A stretch of 43,980 nucleotides of DNA from Bacteroidales bacterium UBA3824 (GTDB lineage: Bacteria > Bacteroidota > Bacteroidia > Bacteroidales > UBA3824): positions 1 through 43,980 of the forward strand of contig DGIK01000081.1 of assembly GCA_002393195.1 (NCBI GenBank), read 5' to 3'. The notes under the pieces are model-generated. The model made no database searches. It was not told the DNA's origin and saw nothing but the letters and a program-made list of their open reading frames with translations. The position numbers and the translations under genes are program-made. This document shows positions 8,783 through 16,385 of the stretch, one piece after another (the stretch's first letter is position 1; each line of letters starts with the position of its first letter).

Positions 8783-8838
8783 TGTTTTTTTATTCTTAAT
8801 TTCAAAAGAAATCACCGGGGAGAATCAAGGACTGGGCC

Positions 8839-9513
8839 ATGTCCGGCACAGGCTGGCGTTTATCGGGCGCCATTAACCGAGAGTACACCATGGAGGAAAT
8901 CCTAAACCCCGTAAACAGGGACAAGTACTATGGCTTGACATTCTACAAAGAACGCTGGTTCAAGATCCATGGGGAAGACCCGCTGACCAATTCCAAAACC
9001 GAATTGGAACAGAGGTGCATAGTCTCCTTCTCGTTGAAATACATGGAATACCAATGTCAACGGCGTTCTCAGAACATCGAAAAAGCCGAAAGAGCCATAT
9101 CTCACGGGAATGCGGCAGACCCGCCCAAAAATTTCAGAAGTTACATTGTAACAGACAGATGCACCCAAGACGGCAAATTGGCGCCGATAAACGCCGGCTT
9201 CCACATTGACCAAGACAAAATCGCTCTACCACAGAACAGACAAGGCAATCAAAGCGCATTTTCCACGTGTTTTGTCGCACTGTTCATATACAGGGTGCTT
9301 GAACACAGACTTTCGTCTGAATACACGACAGACCAAATACTTGACACATTAAAAGATATGAACGCACTACACACACCATCGGAAGGTTTCATTCCGACCT
9401 TCAAAAGAACAGAGCTGACGGACAAACTATTTGAAATCAGCGGATTTCGCCTGGACACGGAAATAATAATGTTCAAAAGACTTAAATCCATAATCGCGCA
9501 AACAAAAAATTGA
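8839..9513 (+). pseudogene. Remnant of an IS1634-like DDE transposase, C-terminal part with internal deletion
   Basis: The open frame of 224 residues corresponds to the C-terminal part of an IS4-superfamily (IS1634-type) transposase. Recognisable pieces are CIVSFSLKYMEYQ with RRSQNIEKAE, FSTCFVALFIYRVLEHRL, YTTDQILDTLKDMNAL, and GFIPTFKRTELTDKL with GFRLDTEI. The N-terminal region with the first catalytic aspartates is missing. The segment that normally carries FDGFYAVCTNL and the catalytic glutamate is also missing: the chain jumps from HIDQDKIALPQN to the TCF motif. The protein cannot be an active transposase. The true start is unclear (8839 or ATG 8890). It lies exactly between the two copies of the protease-purN duplication, which suggests a role in, or insertion after, that event. 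Confidence 0.8.
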
Positions 9514-9540
9514 ATATACTACAAAGTCTGAAAAAGCAAA

Positions 9541-9571
9541 AACGCTGTAAATGATTGATGTTTACAGCGTT
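9541..9571. terminator. Hairpin after the transposase remnant
   Basis: A perfect 11-bp inverted repeat (aacgctgtaaa 9541-9551, tttacagcgtt 9561-9571) lies 28 bases after the transposase stop and just before duplication copy 2. An A-rich stretch precedes it, but only two T follow. It could be a terminator or part of the old element end. Confidence 0.45.
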
Positions 9572-9623
9572 ATAGACATTTTGCATGCTATAAAGTGTCA
9601 AAGATGGGAAAATTACAACATTT

Positions 9624-9655
9624 TTTGGAAAATATTAAACATTTTTTTATTTTTG
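9624..9655 (+). promoter_or_regulatory. Promoter of C10 protease gene 2
   Basis: TTTG (9624-9627), a 20-base spacer and TATTTTTG (9648-9655), identical to the promoter of protease gene 1. It implies that both genes are controlled alike at the core promoter. Confidence 0.7.
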
Positions 9656-9684
9656 CGACAACTTAATCATTCAAAAAAATAATT

Positions 9685-12600
9685 ATGAAAAACAACAAAT
9701 TCTCCTTACACCTCACGTTTCTCCTGATACTGTTTTTTGTATCAGGAGTTGCCATCGCCCAAACCGGCAACACCGTATATTCGGATGGCAACGTCAGCAT
9801 CGTACAGCTGACAGACGGCTGGCAAGTGAAGCACTTCTCCAACGTCGTGGCGCACGGCGATGGCGTATTGGAAGTGAACAACCTGCCGCCCGCGTTCCGG
9901 GACTTCCTCGACCATTACGCGAAACTCCCGAAATCCGAATCTCCAAAGCGAAGCCTCTCCAAAAACGCCACCCCCACCTACGGCCCGCTCCTCAAAACCC
10001 AATGGAGTCAAAACAGCCCATACAACGACCTCTGCCCTGAAAGCGGCGGCATACACACTGTAACAGGCTGCACCACCATTGCATCGGCGCAGCTAATGTA
10101 CTACTACGGATACTGCCGCCCTTTCGAAATAAGCGGCACCAACAACACTTGGCTCGAAGACATAAAATCCGACTACATCACCAATGTTTACACAAAAAAC
10201 GGCTACATCTATTATGACTACGAACTGCAGTGCAACACAGACTTCAGCCTAATTTACAAAAACACCACCGACCTCTCAAAATTCATCGCATGCGTGGCTT
10301 TCGCCCAAAAAGCCTTTTTCGGCAAATATTCCACAAGCACAATGACCTACGACCAACTCTCGGCATTGCAAAACCTATTCGGATACCAATGCGAGACCCA
10401 CGACATAGCCACGCTCTCTGACCAATCGCTGATTGAAAACGCAATCAAAAAAGGAATGCCGGTCTTGATCAGCGGCAACGATTCTAATGGAAACGGACAT
10501 TCCTTTATAATAGACGGCTACAATGGAACAGAATTCCACATCAACTACGGATGGGGCGGCAACTCCGACGGATGGTTCGCCAATACTCAATACCCAAATC
10601 ACAACAATATCACGATAGCGCATCCCGATATCGAAAATTTTGCGACTATGCAAAACGCTCCCAAACTACTGCACATCACAGGCAATGGCATCAGCAAGAC
10701 AATCGTCATGGTCCCGTCCAACGATGACGCCATGTCATACGTTCAGAGCGAAAACATCGAACTTGAAAGCGGCGAATATGAATTTTGTTACGAATATCCC
10801 GACGGCACCACAATCGCGCCCTACACAACCAGCACGGCGAAACTCGAGGAAGGGCTTGCCACATACGGATGTTTCGTGACCACCCCCGCAAAATTCAAAT
10901 TGGACCAAAACTACCAAATAGAATTCACCCACAATGTCTGCAAAGCTGAAGTCAAGGCGCGCTGCACCGATCTTCAAGTAGCAATTACGGGAACGGCGGT
11001 GGACGCCGAATCAGGGTTGCCACTTGATGGCGTCATCATAACGACCTCAGACCAACGACCAACCTGCAACGCCTTGCAGAAAAACGAAAACGCACCAGGC
11101 ATCTTCTGCATTTTTTCGTCAATCACACAAGATTTCGTGCCTACAAAACCGTTCATCACAATGGTTGACATTTGCATAGTGAAAAATGGAAGACCGAAAG
11201 AACTGACAGTGGCGATACAAAACGGCAAAGGCGACAACCTGTGGCAGAAAACACTCCCAGGCGACGACCTTGGCTCAAAAGAATGGGAAACTATCGAACT
11301 TGAACGCCCGCTGCAAGTCAACCCCGGCGAGACATACCTTCTCACGCTCACCGACCCATACAGCAACGAGGATGCATATTTCCGCTACGTAAAAGACGAA
11401 AACTGGAACATGCGCTATCGGATTTGGTCGTCTGACCAAAAATATATAAAAACCAACAAAAACGGACAATATTCCATAGACATCGACAAGCACACCTCCG
11501 GCACATTGTATGCCTATTGCGACAAATACGCCATCGAGCCGATCCGTTGGGAAAACATTCAGGAAGCGACGCCCGACCAGAATTTCAATGCGCTTGCCAC
11601 CGAAATCACCATCTCAGGCAAAGTAATCGGCAAGGACGGCAAGCCCGCACCAAACGCAACGGTATCCCTCTCGGAGGCCAAGCCCGAAGTGTCGATGGAA
11701 TTACAATCAGGCGAAAACACTCACACTTGGTACAATTCGTACTACTTCAACGACGCATTCAAATATTCCGCCCCATTCCAGCTGCAAAAAAAATACATTG
11801 ACGCAATCGAATTTTGCGTTGACGTACACGGCAGCCCAAAAGACCTCAAGGTGGCGTTATTCAACCAAAAACAGGAAATCATTTGGCAGAGGACGTTCAC
11901 ACATAAAGACGTGGAAAGCCAAGACCTGTGGAACAAAATCGTCATAGACGACATGCTGGAGGTCGTCCCTGGCGAAGACTATTACATCGCCTATTACACC
12001 ACGGATACCGACGACGACAACTTGTACTTTTATTTCATCAACAACGACAACGACAACATCCTCTACCGGATTTGGACATCCGACGATAGAATTGCGCATC
12101 CCGACGCTAACGGCAACTACACAATGAAAGTGGACAGGTACTCATCGGGCAAACTGTACGCTTTCAACGACAGAACTATATTCGAGCCGTTGCAATGGGA
12201 CCACATACAAGCACCCACCCATAACCAAGACTTCAACGGCATAAGCACAGAAGTAACCGTTTCAGGGAAAGTGCTCGACAAAAATTCCAAACCCGTGTCC
12301 GGAGCATACGTCTCCACGTCAGAATCAACGCCAAAAATCACATTGACAGAAGGGAACGATGTAGATCCTTGGTCCTGCTACAAATACATCCACCAGCAGC
12401 AATCCCTGACAAAAACGTTTACAGCCGAACATGAATATCTATCAGCAATAGACATGTGCATAATATATGACGGTCAACCTGGCAGTGCTGTGAAGGCTGC
12501 AATCATATCGCCCAACCACGATACAATCTGCCAAACCGCGCTGCCACTCCAAAATATAAAAAACCACGAATGGACCAACATAACATTTGGCGAATTGATA

Positions 12601-13119
12601 AAGCTGCAAAAAGGAGAAACATACACCATCTTCCTTAGCACCGACTTCCCTTTTGACGAAAACAACCACTATGGCTGCCCATACAACAAAGAGAACTACG
12701 AAATAGGATACCATCTGTGGACTTATGACGCTCCCGTCGCCATAAGCGACCAAAACGGCAACTATTGCATCAAGACCGACAGATATGGCTCCGCTACACT
12801 TCACGCCTTCTACGATGACAAACAATTCAACGACATCACCCTCACCAATATAGAAGACGACGTTAAGGACAAGAATTTTATCGGTGACTTTGAAACACCA
12901 GTCTCCGAACTTTCACACAATCCATCCACCAACATCTGGTCATTCGACAAGACCATCGTCATCGAAAACGGCGGCAAGGAAATCCGCATCGTTGATATGT
13001 CAGGACGGACAATCAAAACCGTAAATGCTGACAATCAACGCACTGAAATACCAATGCAAAAATCAGGCATCTACATCGTAAAAACTGGATTGACGGCGCA
13101 AAAAGTCATCATCAAATAA
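9685..13119 (+). CDS. Secreted C10 cysteine protease with three nested modules and T9SS tail (paralogue)
   Basis: This 1144-residue paralogue of the gene at 3477 has the same plan: signal peptide (MKNNKFSLHLTFLL), propeptide-like region, C10 catalytic domain with C129 in TGCTTIASAQ, H272 in NGHSFIIDGY and NYGWGG, three modules of about 210 residues (roughly 432-1065) and a C-terminal sorting domain (about 1084-1144). It has no Ig-like repeats; the modules join the tail through a short serine-rich linker. The signal peptide and tail are almost identical to those of the paralogue. The catalytic domain and modules differ at many residues, so substrate range may differ. The catalytic residues are intact. 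Secretion by the type IX system is inferred from the tail. Confidence 0.9.
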   Translation: MKNNKFSLHLTFLLILFFVSGVAIAQTGNTVYSDGNVSIVQLTDGWQVKHFSNVVAHGDGVLEVNNLPPAFRDFLDHYAKLPKSESPKRSLSKNATPTYGPLLKTQWSQNSPYNDLCPESGGIHTVTGCTTIASAQLMYYYGYCRPFEISGTNNTWLEDIKSDYITNVYTKNGYIYYDYELQCNTDFSLIYKNTTDLSKFIACVAFAQKAFFGKYSTSTMTYDQLSALQNLFGYQCETHDIATLSDQSLIENAIKKGMPVLISGNDSNGNGHSFIIDGYNGTEFHINYGWGGNSDGWFANTQYPNHNNITIAHPDIENFATMQNAPKLLHITGNGISKTIVMVPSNDDAMSYVQSENIELESGEYEFCYEYPDGTTIAPYTTSTAKLEEGLATYGCFVTTPAKFKLDQNYQIEFTHNVCKAEVKARCTDLQVAITGTAVDAESGLPLDGVIITTSDQRPTCNALQKNENAPGIFCIFSSITQDFVPTKPFITMVDICIVKNGRPKELTVAIQNGKGDNLWQKTLPGDDLGSKEWETIELERPLQVNPGETYLLTLTDPYSNEDAYFRYVKDENWNMRYRIWSSDQKYIKTNKNGQYSIDIDKHTSGTLYAYCDKYAIEPIRWENIQEATPDQNFNALATEITISGKVIGKDGKPAPNATVSLSEAKPEVSMELQSGENTHTWYNSYYFNDAFKYSAPFQLQKKYIDAIEFCVDVHGSPKDLKVALFNQKQEIIWQRTFTHKDVESQDLWNKIVIDDMLEVVPGEDYYIAYYTTDTDDDNLYFYFINNDNDNILYRIWTSDDRIAHPDANGNYTMKVDRYSSGKLYAFNDRTIFEPLQWDHIQAPTHNQDFNGISTEVTVSGKVLDKNSKPVSGAYVSTSESTPKITLTEGNDVDPWSCYKYIHQQQSLTKTFTAEHEYLSAIDMCIIYDGQPGSAVKAAIISPNHDTICQTALPLQNIKNHEWTNITFGELIKLQKGETYTIFLSTDFPFDENNHYGCPYNKENYEIGYHLWTYDAPVAISDQNGNYCIKTDRYGSATLHAFYDDKQFNDITLTNIEDDVKDKNFIGDFETPVSELSHNPSTNIWSFDKTIVIENGGKEIRIVDMSGRTIKTVNADNQRTEIPMQKSGIYIVKTGLTAQKVIIK

Positions 13120-13136
13120 ACCCCTACAAACTCAAT

Positions 13137-13177
13137 AAAAAAACGGCAACTGAAATCAATCAGTTGCCGTTTTTTTA
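13137..13177. terminator. Bidirectional terminator between protease 2 and purN copy 2
   Basis: The same perfect stem as at 8155 (acggcaactga/tcagttgccgt) with flanking A and T runs, differing by one extra A and one extra T. It serves the convergent protease and purN genes. Confidence 0.85.
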
Positions 13178-13189
13178 TCCGCAAAAAAA

Positions 13190-13762
13190 TCAAAACGTCT
13201 TCTCCAACACCGCCTCCACGTCCTTGGCGAAGAATGTCATCTCCAATTCGTGCTCCTTTTCGGCGATGTCGTCGGCGGTGTCGGTGGGAAGGATTTGGCA
13301 GGAATGTTGCACAATCATTTCGCCGCCGTCGCATACTGACGATACATAATGGACGGTCATACCGGTCTCGGTCTCGCCGGCAGCCTTCACAGCCTCGTGG
13401 ACGTGATGTCCCCACATACCCTTGCCGCCGTATTTGGGCAGGAGCGCGGGATGGAGGTTCACCATACGGCGCGGATAGGCATCTATCAGATAATCAGGAA
13501 CAATCGGCAAGAAACCCGCCAAAACAATGAACTGGATGCCGTATTTGGTCATCAACGGAAGAAACTCCTTCGGGTCATTGAGCACCGCCTTGGGAGTTAC
13601 CTCGGTAGGCACATTATGGTTTTGTGCGCGGACGAGCGCGTAAGCGTCTGATTTGTTGCTTACAACGAGCGCAACCTTGTATTTGTCGCTATGTTCAAAA
13701 TGACGCATCAGGCTCTCGCAATTGGTGCCGCTGCCCGAGGCGAATATGGCTATCTTTATCAT
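13190..13762 (-). CDS. purN: Phosphoribosylglycinamide formyltransferase PurN, copy 2
   Basis: The 190-residue GAR transformylase has the same catalytic residues as copy 1 (N102, H104, D145) and a one-residue difference near the C-terminus (A for E). It is probably the original, expressed copy: a full promoter (TTTG, 20 bases, TAACTTTG) lies at 13822-13791, outside the duplicated block. No other de novo purine gene is adjacent; apt and guaD elsewhere in the window concern purine salvage and catabolism. Confidence 0.96.
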   Translation of the reverse strand: MIKIAIFASGSGTNCESLMRHFEHSDKYKVALVVSNKSDAYALVRAQNHNVPTEVTPKAVLNDPKEFLPLMTKYGIQFIVLAGFLPIVPDYLIDAYPRRMVNLHPALLPKYGGKGMWGHHVHEAVKAAGETETGMTVHYVSSVCDGGEMIVQHSCQILPTDTADDIAEKEHELEMTFFAKDVEAVLEKTF

Positions 13763-13790
13763 TGTTTTGTTATTCTTAATTTTCAGACGG

Positions 13791-13822
13791 CAAAGTTATC
13801 CATTAATATCCGTCGGTGCAAA
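13791..13822 (-). promoter_or_regulatory. Promoter of purN copy 2
   Basis: On the minus strand: TTTG (13822-13819), a 20-base spacer and TAACTTTG (13798-13791), a full match to the Bacteroidota promoter, 28 bases before the ATG. The duplicated block ends at 13782, so purN copy 1 has no counterpart of this site. Confidence 0.7.
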
Positions 13823-13851
13823 TTTTTTTCGCACCATTCCGAAACATTTTT

Positions 13852-14886
13852 CTATTCATTAATCGCCTTGGCAATCTTTTCCGCAAAATCAACATCCCCC
13901 TGACTGATGCTGCGGAATCCAAATTTGCCATCCAAACGCTCCGCCAAATATTCTTGCTCGGTCTGTCCGGGCGTCGGAATGATGACGGCGCGTTTTTTTA
14001 ATGCAACTACATCGCAAAGCGTGCTATATCCTGCGCGGCAAATTATCAGCTCTGCCGCCATTAGTGCATCGCGCAATTCGTTGCCGCTCAACAGATTGCA
14101 AAATTTAATATTATCAGTATCAACAAGTGGAGCACGGCTATCCCCCACCCCGCGCACAAACAGGACATTGCACCCGCAACCATCAAGCGCATCTATCAAC
14201 ATATTTTCCAAAACCGTCCGCTGGTTTTCCTGCCCGGACATCAATACCAAAATTGATAATTGATGGAGTGCAGGCGGCTCCGCCTGCGAGTGACTAAATC
14301 TCGACAAAATCCCAATCCTAATAAACTTTTCGGGCGGGAGGTTGCGGTCGGCGGCGAGGCTGCCAGAAAGATTGTTGCCGTCCGCAAAATCGGGAATCAA
14401 TACCTTATTGAATTTCGACAAATAACGCTTGAAAATCCATCCGCCAAAATTTTCCAAAAATCCGAATCCTTTTGGCATTTTTGGATAGACCTGATGCGTT
14501 ATTATATAACAATCCAATCCATTGAACAACAGCCCATAACGATTGTCGGAAACCACGCAATCAATGCCACGACTGCGGATAATTTTTTTCACAAAACGAT
14601 GTTCGTGGATGCTGTTGCGGAGCATCACAGGAATCCATCCCAAAATCGTGAAAAAATTGATTTTATGCTTTGGATAACGTATCCGCCAATCATCGATTTT
14701 TATGATTTCCAAATCGGGCAATTCCCTCTGCAAAAATCCATACGCACTTGGGCCACAGACTATTATGACGTCATTTTTAGCACACAATTCCTTAATCAAC
14801 GGTACAGAACGTGCCGCGTGTCCAAGCCCCCAGTCGAGCGGGGCTACAAGAATTTTTCGGTCATGTATGTCGTCGATTATTTTCAC
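13852..14886 (-). CDS. MurG-like glycosyltransferase family protein (GT28 fold)
   Basis: The 344-residue protein has the outline of a GT-B glycosyltransferase related to MurG. A glycine-rich N-terminal loop (LDWGLGHAARS, 17-27) follows the first strand, and the C-terminal half has LVLMSGQENQR, then ELIICRAGYSTLCDVVAL and PTPGQTEQEYLAERL, which resemble the nucleotide-sugar binding site of MurG and of similar lipid glycosyltransferases. No signal peptide is seen, so it should act on the cytoplasmic face. The ATG overlaps the apt stop codon by 4 bases (14883-14886), implying translational coupling. The substrate is unknown; similar genes are annotated only as glycosyltransferase family proteins. 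Confidence 0.8.
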   Translation of the reverse strand: MKIIDDIHDRKILVAPLDWGLGHAARSVPLIKELCAKNDVIIVCGPSAYGFLQRELPDLEIIKIDDWRIRYPKHKINFFTILGWIPVMLRNSIHEHRFVKKIIRSRGIDCVVSDNRYGLLFNGLDCYIITHQVYPKMPKGFGFLENFGGWIFKRYLSKFNKVLIPDFADGNNLSGSLAADRNLPPEKFIRIGILSRFSHSQAEPPALHQLSILVLMSGQENQRTVLENMLIDALDGCGCNVLFVRGVGDSRAPLVDTDNIKFCNLLSGNELRDALMAAELIICRAGYSTLCDVVALKKRAVIIPTPGQTEQEYLAERLDGKFGFRSISQGDVDFAEKIAKAINE

Positions 14887-15410
14887 TTGCCCGGATACTT
14901 CACCACCGATGCAACATCGTATTTAGCGAGTTTTTTGCGGCCTTCGAGCCCTTCAAGTTCCACGAGGAAAAGGATTTTCACCACAATGCCACCGCATTTT
15001 TCGATGAGTTTGGCAGCCGCCTCGATAGTGCCGCCAGTAGCTATCAGGTCGTCAACAAGCACCACTTTTTGACCCGGCTTAATAGAATCCTTGTGGATTT
15101 CGATGGTAGCCGTGCCGTATTCGAGGTCGTAGGTCTGAGAATAAGTTTCGCGGGGGAGTTTGCCCTTTTTGCGCACTGGCACAAAGGGTTTGCAAGCCTT
15201 GTAAGCGAGCGGCATACCGAAAATAAAACCACGCGCCTCGGCTCCGGCAATCACATCAAAATCAACTCCCACGAGCAATTTATAAAGTTCGTCGATAGAG
15301 AGTTGCAAGCCCTCGCCGCTGTCCAACACACCCGTAACGTCGCGGAACATAATCCCCGGCTTCGGAAAATCTGGAATTGTAATTATGTAATCTTCAATCT
15401 TTTTTGCCAT
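14883..15410 (-). CDS. apt: Adenine phosphoribosyltransferase
   Basis: The 175-residue enzyme salvages adenine to AMP using PRPP. The PRPP-binding motif VVLVDDLIATGGT is at 116-128, the adenine-site region PVRKKGKLP at 78-86, and the N-terminal FPKPGIMFRDVT is typical of Apt. Length is standard. It is the first gene of a two-gene unit with the glycosyltransferase (4-base overlap) and is divergent from sufE across 182 bases. Confidence 0.97.
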   Translation of the reverse strand: MAKKIEDYIITIPDFPKPGIMFRDVTGVLDSGEGLQLSIDELYKLLVGVDFDVIAGAEARGFIFGMPLAYKACKPFVPVRKKGKLPRETYSQTYDLEYGTATIEIHKDSIKPGQKVVLVDDLIATGGTIEAAAKLIEKCGGIVVKILFLVELEGLEGRKKLAKYDVASVVKYPGK

Positions 15411-15434
15411 AATAATTCTATTTTAATTGCGGGA

Positions 15435-15465
15435 CAAAGATAATGAAAATAGTTGATAGTAGAAA
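15435..15465 (-). promoter_or_regulatory. Promoter of apt
   Basis: On the minus strand: TTTC (15465-15462, one mismatch to TTTG), 19 bases, then TATCTTTG (15442-15435), 24 bases before the ATG. Confidence 0.5.
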
Positions 15466-15491
15466 GATTAATGTATAAAGAAATGTAGTGG

Positions 15492-15506
15492 CGTTGCTCG
15501 TCAACG
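15492..15506. repeat. 15-base palindromic element shared with 2322-2336
   Basis: The sequence cgttgctcgtcaacg (5-bp arms, 5-base loop) occurs here between apt and sufE and again at 2322-2336, where it covers the end of ribD just after the SiaC gene. It may be a short dispersed repeat. Confidence 0.4.
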
Positions 15507-15532
15507 TCAGTGAAAAATTGCACAAAAAAATA

Positions 15533-15564
15533 TTTCCATATTGTAGAAAAAAAATGTAATTTTG
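15533..15564 (+). promoter_or_regulatory. Promoter of sufE
   Basis: TTTC (15533-15536), 20 bases and TAATTTTG (15557-15564), with one mismatch in the upstream box. It ends 28 bases before the sufE ATG. Confidence 0.5.
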
Positions 15565-15592
15565 CCACCCGAAAAACAAAGAAAAAAACACA

Positions 15593-16021
15593 ATGTCAAT
15601 CAACGAGATACAAGACCAGATTATTGAGGAGTTTTCGGTTTATGACGAGTGGCTCGACAAGTACGAGTACCTTATAGAACTCGCCAACACTCTCGATGTC
15701 ATTGAGGACACCAAGAAAACCCCCGACAACATCATACAAGGTTGCCAGAGCCGTGTATGGCTCGACGCATCCCTCGACGAGGACGGCACTTTGTCGTTCC
15801 GCGCCGATAGCGACGCCATCATCACAAAAGGCATCATCGCATTGTTAATCAGGGTGTTCAACCATCAGAAACCCGACGACATCGTAAACGCCAATCTATA
15901 TTTCATCGATGAGATTGGGCTGAGTGCAAACCTCTCCCCCACCCGCGCAAACGGTCTCCTCGCTATGATTAAACAAATTAGATATTACGCCTTGGCTTTC
16001 AGGGCATTAGAAAAGAAATAA
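15593..16021 (+). CDS. sufE: SufE, cysteine desulfurase sulfur acceptor
   Basis: The 142-residue protein takes persulfide sulfur from SufS and passes it to the SufBCD scaffold. The acceptor cysteine is C51 in IIQGCQSRVW, the same position as in E. coli SufE. Length is normal. It is followed after 12 bases by a DUF59 protein, so both are probably one operon. Its partner sufS lies 16 kb away at 31790. Confidence 0.95.
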   Translation: MSINEIQDQIIEEFSVYDEWLDKYEYLIELANTLDVIEDTKKTPDNIIQGCQSRVWLDASLDEDGTLSFRADSDAIITKGIIALLIRVFNHQKPDDIVNANLYFIDEIGLSANLSPTRANGLLAMIKQIRYYALAFRALEKK

Positions 16022-16033
16022 CCATCATCAAAA

Positions 16034-16378
16034 ATGGAAGGAAATACCACCAACAATACAGAAAAACCATCGTTGCTCAGCCTTGAAGCCAAGATTATCG
16101 ACACGCTCCGCACTGTCTATGACCCCGAAATCCCGGTCAACGTCTATGACCTCGGTCTTATTTACAAGATTGACGTCGATGACGACAACAACGTCGCTAT
16201 AGACATGACCCTCACAGCCCCCAACTGCCCCATCGCCGACGATATTTTCCTCGACATCAAGACCAAAATCGAGGGCATCAAGGAGATTAAATCCGCCAAC
16301 ATCAACCTCGTATTCGAGCCGGTATGGACTACCGACATGATGAGCGAAGAGGCGAGGTCGATTTTGGACTTGGATTAA
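16034..16378 (+). CDS. MIP18/DUF59-family Fe-S cluster assembly protein (SufT-like)
   Basis: The 114-residue protein belongs to the DUF59 (MIP18/PaaD/SufT) family: VYDPEIPVNVYDLGLIYKI near 26-44, DMTLTAPNCPIADDI near 57-71 with the conserved cysteine, and a C-terminal FEPVWTTDMMSEEAR. Members help deliver Fe-S clusters to target proteins and often sit in suf operons. Here it follows sufE and converges on sufB, whose stop is 7 bases away. The exact role (carrier or maturation factor) is inferred. Confidence 0.9.
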   Translation: MEGNTTNNTEKPSLLSLEAKIIDTLRTVYDPEIPVNVYDLGLIYKIDVDDDNNVAIDMTLTAPNCPIADDIFLDIKTKIEGIKEIKSANINLVFEPVWTTDMMSEEARSILDLD

Positions 16379-16385
16379 CAACTAA

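Larger units (their letters stand above)
3400..8802. repeat. Tandem duplication, copy 1 (C10 protease + purN)
   Basis: This block is homologous, in the same order and orientation, to 9609-13782. Homology starts in the protease promoter (aaaattacaac at 3400 and 9609) and ends in the leader of purN (ttcttaattt ending at 8802 and 13782). Identity is very high at both ends and much lower in the protease middle. Copy 1 is longer mainly because of five Ig-like repeats. Confidence 0.9.
9609..13782. repeat. Tandem duplication, copy 2 (C10 protease + purN)
   Basis: Second copy of the block at 3400-8802. It is 4.2 kb against 5.4 kb, because it lacks the five Ig-like repeats. The promoter and signal-peptide end, the sorting-domain end, the terminator and purN are nearly identical to copy 1; the protease body is diverged. 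Confidence 0.9.

Noticed and set aside
14260..15072. Open frame of 270 codons on the plus strand
   Set aside because: Antisense to the glycosyltransferase and apt genes, which have clear family motifs.
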